Shown here piece by piece: positions 12,860 to 16,532 of a stretch of 16,532 nt of DNA. Position 1 is the stretch's first letter. Every line of letters starts with the position of its first letter. Position numbers and translations under genes: made by a program. Source of the stretch: Methanimicrococcus sp034006575 (GTDB lineage: Archaea; Halobacteriota; Methanosarcinia; Methanosarcinales; Methanosarcinaceae); the NCBI GenBank assembly GCA_034006575.1, contig JAVESN010000034.1, forward strand, positions 1-16,532, in the 5' to 3' direction. The notes beneath the pieces are model-generated. The model worked only from the letters and a program-made list of their open reading frames with translations. It searched no databases and had not been told where the DNA came from.

Positions 12860-14218
12860 ATGGAATCAACGACTGTTTGGATTATATCGCTTTTTGTTTT
12901 ATTGGTTTTATCCGCTTTTTTTTCGGCCGCAGAAACATCTTATTCGACCGTCAATCGAATTCGAATCAAAAGAAAAGCTGAAGACGGAAATGCGTCGGCA
13001 AATCGTGTTTTAAAATTAACGGAAGATTATGATAAGTTTATTTCTACGGTTTTGGTGGGAAACAATGTCGTCAACATCGCTTTGGCCTCTATTGCGGCGG
13101 TCCTCTTCACTCAATTCATGCCAAAAGAAACAGCTGCGGCGGTATCAACCGTTGTGATGACCATTGTTATTTTAATCCTCGGAGAAACGCTTCCCAAAAG
13201 CCTTTCCAAATCCAACTCCGAAAAAGTTGCCATGATTCTTTCAAGACCGGTTCAGCTTTCTATGATTGTTCTCTCGCCGATCGTTTTTATTTTGGTGCGC
13301 TTAATTAATTTTTTTAATCCCGGTAAAATTGAAAATGAACCGTCCGTTACGGAAAGCGAATTGAAATATATCATCGAATCCATCGAAGAAGAAGGCATTT
13401 TAGAAGAAGATGAAAGCGAACTGGTTCAGTCGGCTTTGGACTTTGATGAGATTATGGTTCAAGAAATTATGACGCCGCGCTCCGATATCGTGGCGATTAA
13501 CGTCGACGACGATTTGGATTCGATTCTGAAAGTGATTGTCAATAAAGGATACACCCGAATTCCCGTCTACGATCAAAACTTGGACGCCGTTTTAGGGTTT
13601 ATTAACGTCAAAGACGTTTTGATTCGTGTGGCGATGCGCCGAAACGTTCATATCCGCTCTTTGTTAAAACCGGTGACGTTCGCTTACGTGACGATGAATA
13701 TTTCTCCGCTCTTATCGGAAATGCGCGCGGCAAAAACGCATTTGGCCGTCGTCGTTGATGATTATGGCAGCACCAAAGGCCTGGTCACGATGGAAGATAT
13801 TTTAGAAGAACTTGTCGGCGAAATCTGGGACGAATACGATGAAATTGTTGAAGAAATCGTTGATTTGGGAGACGGAATTTATGAAGTCAACGGAAACATG
13901 AATTTGGATGACCTCTTTGATTATTTGGAAATCGACAATCGAGATTTCAAATGTAATTATAATACCGCCGGCGGATGGGCGTTGGACGTTTTTGAGCGTA
14001 TTCCAAAAGTCGGCGAAGTTTTCACATATAAAACAATGAGAGTCACCGTTTTAGAAGCCGACGAACAGCGCGTTACAAAAATCAAAATTGAAATCTTGGA
14101 AGAACCCGTTTCTTTGGAAGAAACTAAATGCGGCATCGAAGAGAAAACAGACGACAAGGAAGATGAAAAAACGGATAAAACGGCAGATGAAAAAACAAAC
14201 GCCGAGGCTCCTCAATAA
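12860..14218 (+). CDS. CorB/CNNM-type membrane protein with CBS pair and CorC_HlyC domain (probable Mg2+ exporter)
   Basis: A 452-residue protein in the usual CorB/CorC order. A DUF21/CNNM membrane domain (about 1-155) contains SAFFSAAETS (18-27), VGNNVVNIA (66-74) and GETLPKS (108-114). A CBS pair follows, with the first repeat at about 200-255 beginning VQEIMTPRSDI and the second at about 265-320 including VVVDDYGSTKG. A CorC_HlyC domain (335-413) and an acidic/Lys tail, probably disordered, close it. Archaeal homologues have been characterised as Mg2+ transporters regulated by Mg-ATP binding to the CBS pair, so Mg2+ export coupled to Na+ is the likely role; 'hemolysin' in older labels is misleading. 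The ATG at 12860 is preferred because the preceding in-frame codons have only a TTG and no good ribosome binding site. AGAGTG upstream is weak support. Confidence 0.93.
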   Translation: MESTTVWIISLFVLLVLSAFFSAAETSYSTVNRIRIKRKAEDGNASANRVLKLTEDYDKFISTVLVGNNVVNIALASIAAVLFTQFMPKETAAAVSTVVMTIVILILGETLPKSLSKSNSEKVAMILSRPVQLSMIVLSPIVFILVRLINFFNPGKIENEPSVTESELKYIIESIEEEGILEEDESELVQSALDFDEIMVQEIMTPRSDIVAINVDDDLDSILKVIVNKGYTRIPVYDQNLDAVLGFINVKDVLIRVAMRRNVHIRSLLKPVTFAYVTMNISPLLSEMRAAKTHLAVVVDDYGSTKGLVTMEDILEELVGEIWDEYDEIVEEIVDLGDGIYEVNGNMNLDDLFDYLEIDNRDFKCNYNTAGGWALDVFERIPKVGEVFTYKTMRVTVLEADEQRVTKIKIEILEEPVSLEETKCGIEEKTDDKEDEKTDKTADEKTNAEAPQ

Positions 14219-14380
14219 TTTTTTAAAATTCGGCTTTGGATTTGTTTTCATTTTTGAAAAAGAGGGCGATTCTTTTTTCTTTTCTTCTCTCTTCTTCCTT
14301 TTTGCTTTCTTTTTTAATTCCTCTTTTTTGTTTTTTTCTTCTCTCTTATCTCTTTCCGCCTTCCGTTGTCTTTTTTTAAT
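14219..14380 (+). terminator. Long pyrimidine-rich tract after the corB-like gene
   Basis: After a short ttttttaaaatt stretch, about 110 bases (14266-14375) are almost all C and T, with T runs of five to seven. Strand asymmetry this strong next to a stop codon fits a multi-site archaeal terminator. The 365-bp spacer to 14583 holds this, a TATA box and the thermosome leader. Confidence 0.5.
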
Positions 14381-14396
14381 ATCCTTGAGGGCAATT

Positions 14397-14404
14397 CTTA
14401 TATA
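14397..14404 (+). promoter_or_regulatory. TATA box of the thermosome gene
   Basis: cttatata (context caattcttatatagaag) is a good archaeal TATA box. Transcription would start near 14428 and give a leader of about 155 nt. Within it, aaatctga (14430-14437) and tcagattt (14507-14514) could pair. Confidence 0.55.
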
Positions 14405-14570
14405 GAAGTGTTTACATTAGATTAATTCCAAATCTGATTGCCGAATGTATCCCGCAGCCTCTTTGATGCTTGGTTTTACATCGGCGATTTTACGGTTTTG
14501 CAATTTTCAGATTTCGGCTTATTCGCCGTTTGATATTTTTATTATTTCATGATTATCAGTATGTAAAAAA

Positions 14571-14576
14571 GGAGGA
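14571..14576 (+). promoter_or_regulatory. Strong ribosome binding site fixing a TTG start
   Basis: GGAGGA, seven bases before the TTG at 14584. No ATG or GTG lies at suitable spacing in frame, and the protein homology begins exactly here. Confidence 0.85.
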
Positions 14577-14583
14577 TTCTCAT

Positions 14584-16212
14584 TTGTCAGGACAACCGAT
14601 TTTTATTTTAAGTGAAGGCAGCAAAAGAACAAGAGGTTCGGATGCTCAAAATAACAATATTATGGCCGCAAAAGCGGTGGCTGAAGCAGTCAGAACGACG
14701 CTGGGCCCCAAAGGAATGGACAAAATGCTTGTCGATTCCATGGGAGATGTCATCGTTACAAACGACGGCGCCGCGATTTTAAGAGAAATGGATATTGAGC
14801 ACCCCGCCGCGAAAATGATTGTCGAAATCTCAAAAACCCAAGACGCTGAAGTCGGTGACGGAACCACGACCGCCGCCGTTTTGGCCGGCGAGCTTTTGGC
14901 AAACGCCGAAGACCTTTTAGAAGACGGCATTCACCCGACCATCATTTCCGCCGGATACCTGATGGCTTCTGAAAAAGCGCAAGAAATCGTCAACTCCATC
15001 GCCTTAGACGTTTCCGTTGACGATGTCGAAATGTTAAAGAAAATCGCGGCAACCGCAATCACCGGAAAAGGCGCGGAAGCGCACAAAGAAAAACTTTCCA
15101 ACTTAACGGTTGAAGCCGTTCGCTCGATTGTTAAAAAGGACGCCAACGGCAAAACCGTTGCGGACACCGACAACATTAAAGTTGAAAGACGTGCCGGCGG
15201 CAGCATTGAAGATTCCGTTTTGATTGACGGTGTCATTATTGACAAAGAGCGCGTTCACCCGAACATGCCGACCCGCATTCAAAACGCGAAAATCCTTCTT
15301 CTCGGCGCGCCGATTGAATACAAAAAGACGGAAACCAAATCCGAAATCAAAATTTCGTCTCCGGACCAAATGCTCAGCTTCATCGCTCAAGAAGAAGCCA
15401 TGCTCAAAGAAATCATAAACAAAGTTTTGGCTTCCGGCGCGAATGTCATTTTCTGTCAAAAAGGAATTGACGATTTGGCTCAGTATTATTTGGCAAAAGC
15501 CGGTATTTTGGCCGCCCGCCGTATCAAACAAAGCGACATGACCCGACTCTCGGAAGCGACAAACGCCAAAATCTTGACAAGCATTGACGAAATCACGGCC
15601 GCCGATCTCGGTGAAGCCGGATTGGTCGAAGAAAAAGAAACCACCGGCTCTAAAATGATTTATGTGACCGGATGTCCCGGAACAAAAACCGTTTCTCTTT
15701 TCCTCCGCGGCGGAACCGACCATGTCGTCGACGCCTTAGACCGCGCCATGGAAGATGCCATTCGTGTCGTCGGCGTCGCAATCGAAGATAAAAAAGTCGT
15801 TGTCGGCGGCGGATCTCCCGAAATTGAAGTTTCCCTTCGCCTTCAAGAATACGCCGCAACTCTTTCCGGCAGAGAACAATTGGCTGTTGCGAAATTCGCA
15901 AACGCGCTTGAAATCATTCCGCAAACCCTTGCCGAAAACGCAGGATTGGACCCGATTAACATGCTTGCCGAAATGAAAGCCCAGCATGAGAAAGGAAACA
16001 AAAACGCCGGTCTCAACGTTTATGACGGAAAAGTCGAGGACATGTATGAAAACAGCGTTCTTGAACCGCTTCGAATTAAAACGCAAGCCATTAACGCCGC
16101 AACCGAATCAACCATCATGATTCTTCGAATCGACGACGTCATCGCATCCGCAAAAGCGGCGCCGATGCCGCCGGGCGGCCCCGGAATGGGCGGAATGCCC
16201 CCGATGATGTAA
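14584..16212 (+). CDS. ths: Thermosome subunit (group II chaperonin)
   Basis: A subunit of 542 residues of the archaeal double-ring chaperonin that folds proteins in the cytoplasm with a built-in lid. The start is TTG, giving M-SGQPIFILSEGS, which aligns with the conserved thermosome N-terminus (GQPIFIL). Seen: TTLGPKGMDKMLVD (38-51), VTNDGA (58-63), and the nucleotide-binding GDGTTT (91-96). Further on come the VGGGSPEIE block, NAGLDPINML with the catalytic Asp near the C-terminus, and the flexible Gly-Gly-Met tail (GGPGMGGMPPMM). Length matches the family. An upstream ATG at 14470 in the same frame would add 38 hydrophobic and basic residues and is rejected. Relatives usually carry two or three thermosome paralogues, and I cannot say which this one is. 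A hairpin terminator follows, so the gene is probably transcribed alone. Confidence 0.97.
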   Translation: MSGQPIFILSEGSKRTRGSDAQNNNIMAAKAVAEAVRTTLGPKGMDKMLVDSMGDVIVTNDGAAILREMDIEHPAAKMIVEISKTQDAEVGDGTTTAAVLAGELLANAEDLLEDGIHPTIISAGYLMASEKAQEIVNSIALDVSVDDVEMLKKIAATAITGKGAEAHKEKLSNLTVEAVRSIVKKDANGKTVADTDNIKVERRAGGSIEDSVLIDGVIIDKERVHPNMPTRIQNAKILLLGAPIEYKKTETKSEIKISSPDQMLSFIAQEEAMLKEIINKVLASGANVIFCQKGIDDLAQYYLAKAGILAARRIKQSDMTRLSEATNAKILTSIDEITAADLGEAGLVEEKETTGSKMIYVTGCPGTKTVSLFLRGGTDHVVDALDRAMEDAIRVVGVAIEDKKVVVGGGSPEIEVSLRLQEYAATLSGREQLAVAKFANALEIIPQTLAENAGLDPINMLAEMKAQHEKGNKNAGLNVYDGKVEDMYENSVLEPLRIKTQAINAATESTIMILRIDDVIASAKAAPMPPGGPGMGGMPPMM

Positions 16213-16240
16213 TCGTATTTTTAAAAGTTTAATTCAAAAA

Positions 16241-16294
16241 ACAAGTTTTAAAAGACAAGTTTTAAAAAATAAGTTTTAAAAAATAAGTTTGCAA
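16241..16294. repeat. 14-bp tandem repeat after the thermosome gene
   Basis: Three copies of a 14-base unit (acaagttttaaaag, then acaagttttaaaaa, then ataagttttaaaaa) and a fourth partial unit, ataagttt, which merges into the left arm of the terminator hairpin. Confidence 0.8.
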
Positions 16295-16325
16295 TTTTTT
16301 TGCAAACCTTTTTTCTTTTTTTCAA
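16287..16325 (+). terminator. Hairpin-plus-T terminator after the thermosome gene
   Basis: gtttgcaa (16287-16294) and ttgcaaac (16300-16307) form a perfect 8-bp stem with a ttttt loop, followed by ccttttttctttttttc. It is the only classical hairpin terminator seen in the window. Being symmetrical, it could also serve a gene ending from the right. Confidence 0.75.
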
Positions 16326-16346
16326 TCAACTGAAAATATCTTCAAT

Positions 16347-16532
16347 TCAGAGAAAAAACGTTTTTATTTTTGTTCCGATTTCTTTAAAAATCGCCGTCTT
16401 TTCAAGTGCAATATTTTCAAACACAATATTTTCAATTGCAATGCTTTCAACCGCAATATTTTCAACTGCAATGCTTTCAACCGCAATATTTTCAATTGCA
16501 ATGCTTTCAAATGCAATGCTTTTAAACGCAAT
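16347..16532 (-). CDS. Possible 3' end of a reverse-strand gene with 5-residue repeats
   Basis: From the right edge the minus strand reads open for 61 codons to a TGA at 16347-16349. The first 43 or so residues are eight or nine 5-residue units of the form Ile-Ala-(Val/Ile/Phe/Leu)-Glu-(Asn/Ser). A non-repeated tail, KTAIFKEIGTKIKTFFL, follows. Differences between units are silent or conservative in this frame, which favours coding. However, both strands are open in most frames over a 15-bp repeat, and other spacers in this window carry similar arrays, so it could equally be a non-coding minisatellite. If real, the gene is convergent with the thermosome gene. No function can be assigned; the register does not fit the classical pentapeptide-repeat fold (A-D/N-L-x-x). 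Confidence 0.3.
   Translation of the reverse strand: MAFKSIAFESIAIENIAVESIAVENIAVESIAIENIVFENIALEKTAIFKEIGTKIKTFFL
16399..16532. repeat. 15-bp tandem repeat at right edge
   Basis: Nine copies (the last incomplete) of ttttcaa-nn-gcaatr run to the window end. Two types, ending ata|t and atg|c at the junction, largely alternate, suggesting a 30-bp higher-order unit. Bases 8-9 of the unit vary most. Confidence 0.93.

Noticed and set aside
14088..14405. Plus-strand frame running from corB into the pyrimidine tract
   Set aside because: Overlaps the corB-like gene out of frame and is then encoded by C/T-only DNA.
14420..14583. tRNA or other stable RNA gene before the thermosome
   Set aside because: Some complementary stretches exist, but no cloverleaf, TψC-like box or acceptor stem could be built.

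Overview
The window looks like chromosomal DNA of a methanogenic archaeon of the Methanosarcinaceae, most like the host-associated Methanimicrococcus group. That placement is inferred from gene content and style, not from a search. The gene content is archaeal: phosphoseryl-tRNA synthetase (SepRS), a group II chaperonin (thermosome), an archaeal presenilin-type aspartyl protease, a two-gene SufC/SufB-like iron-sulfur system, an archaeal Mrp/NBP35 ATPase and a CorB/CNNM-type transporter. Genes often have GGAG/GGTGA ribosome binding sites, and TATA-like boxes and T-rich tracts lie between them. Coding DNA is moderately AT-rich and spacers are extremely AT-rich.

Layout from left to right: a 12-bp tandem repeat at the left edge; a small reverse-strand membrane/coiled-coil protein (290-613); a repeat-bearing spacer; a presenilin/SPP-type protease (1174-2346); sepS (2525-4144); a spacer with a 12-bp repeat; a PRC-barrel protein (4568-4825); the Mrp ATPase (5039-5878) and a 43-residue small protein (5947-6078). 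Then comes a biotin ECF transporter locus, bioY-bioM-(repeat spacer)-bioN (6277-9565). Next are an operator-like inverted repeat with a TATA box and the sufC-sufB operon (9719-11918). A reverse-strand membrane protein (12198-12653), a corB-like transporter (12860-14218), a thermosome subunit with a TTG start (14584-16212), a hairpin terminator and a 15-bp repeat array running off the right edge complete the window.

Functionally, bioY, bioM and bioN together make a dedicated biotin uptake transporter. sufC and sufB make a minimal Fe-S scaffold, and the Mrp protein is a plausible Fe-S carrier acting after it. SepRS serves the indirect tRNA-dependent cysteine route. The rest is general housekeeping.

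The strongest unusual signal is the number of unrelated short tandem repeats (10-28 bp units). They fill spacers and also invade the N-termini of bioM and sufB, where both arrays have an exact 24-bp (8-residue) period. Other points worth a look are the roughly 135-residue extracytoplasmic insert in BioN, a palindromic candidate operator around the suf TATA box, a BirA-like half-site upstream of bioY, and repeat-encoded open frames at both window edges. I saw no CRISPR array, tRNA, rRNA, insertion sequence or defence system.
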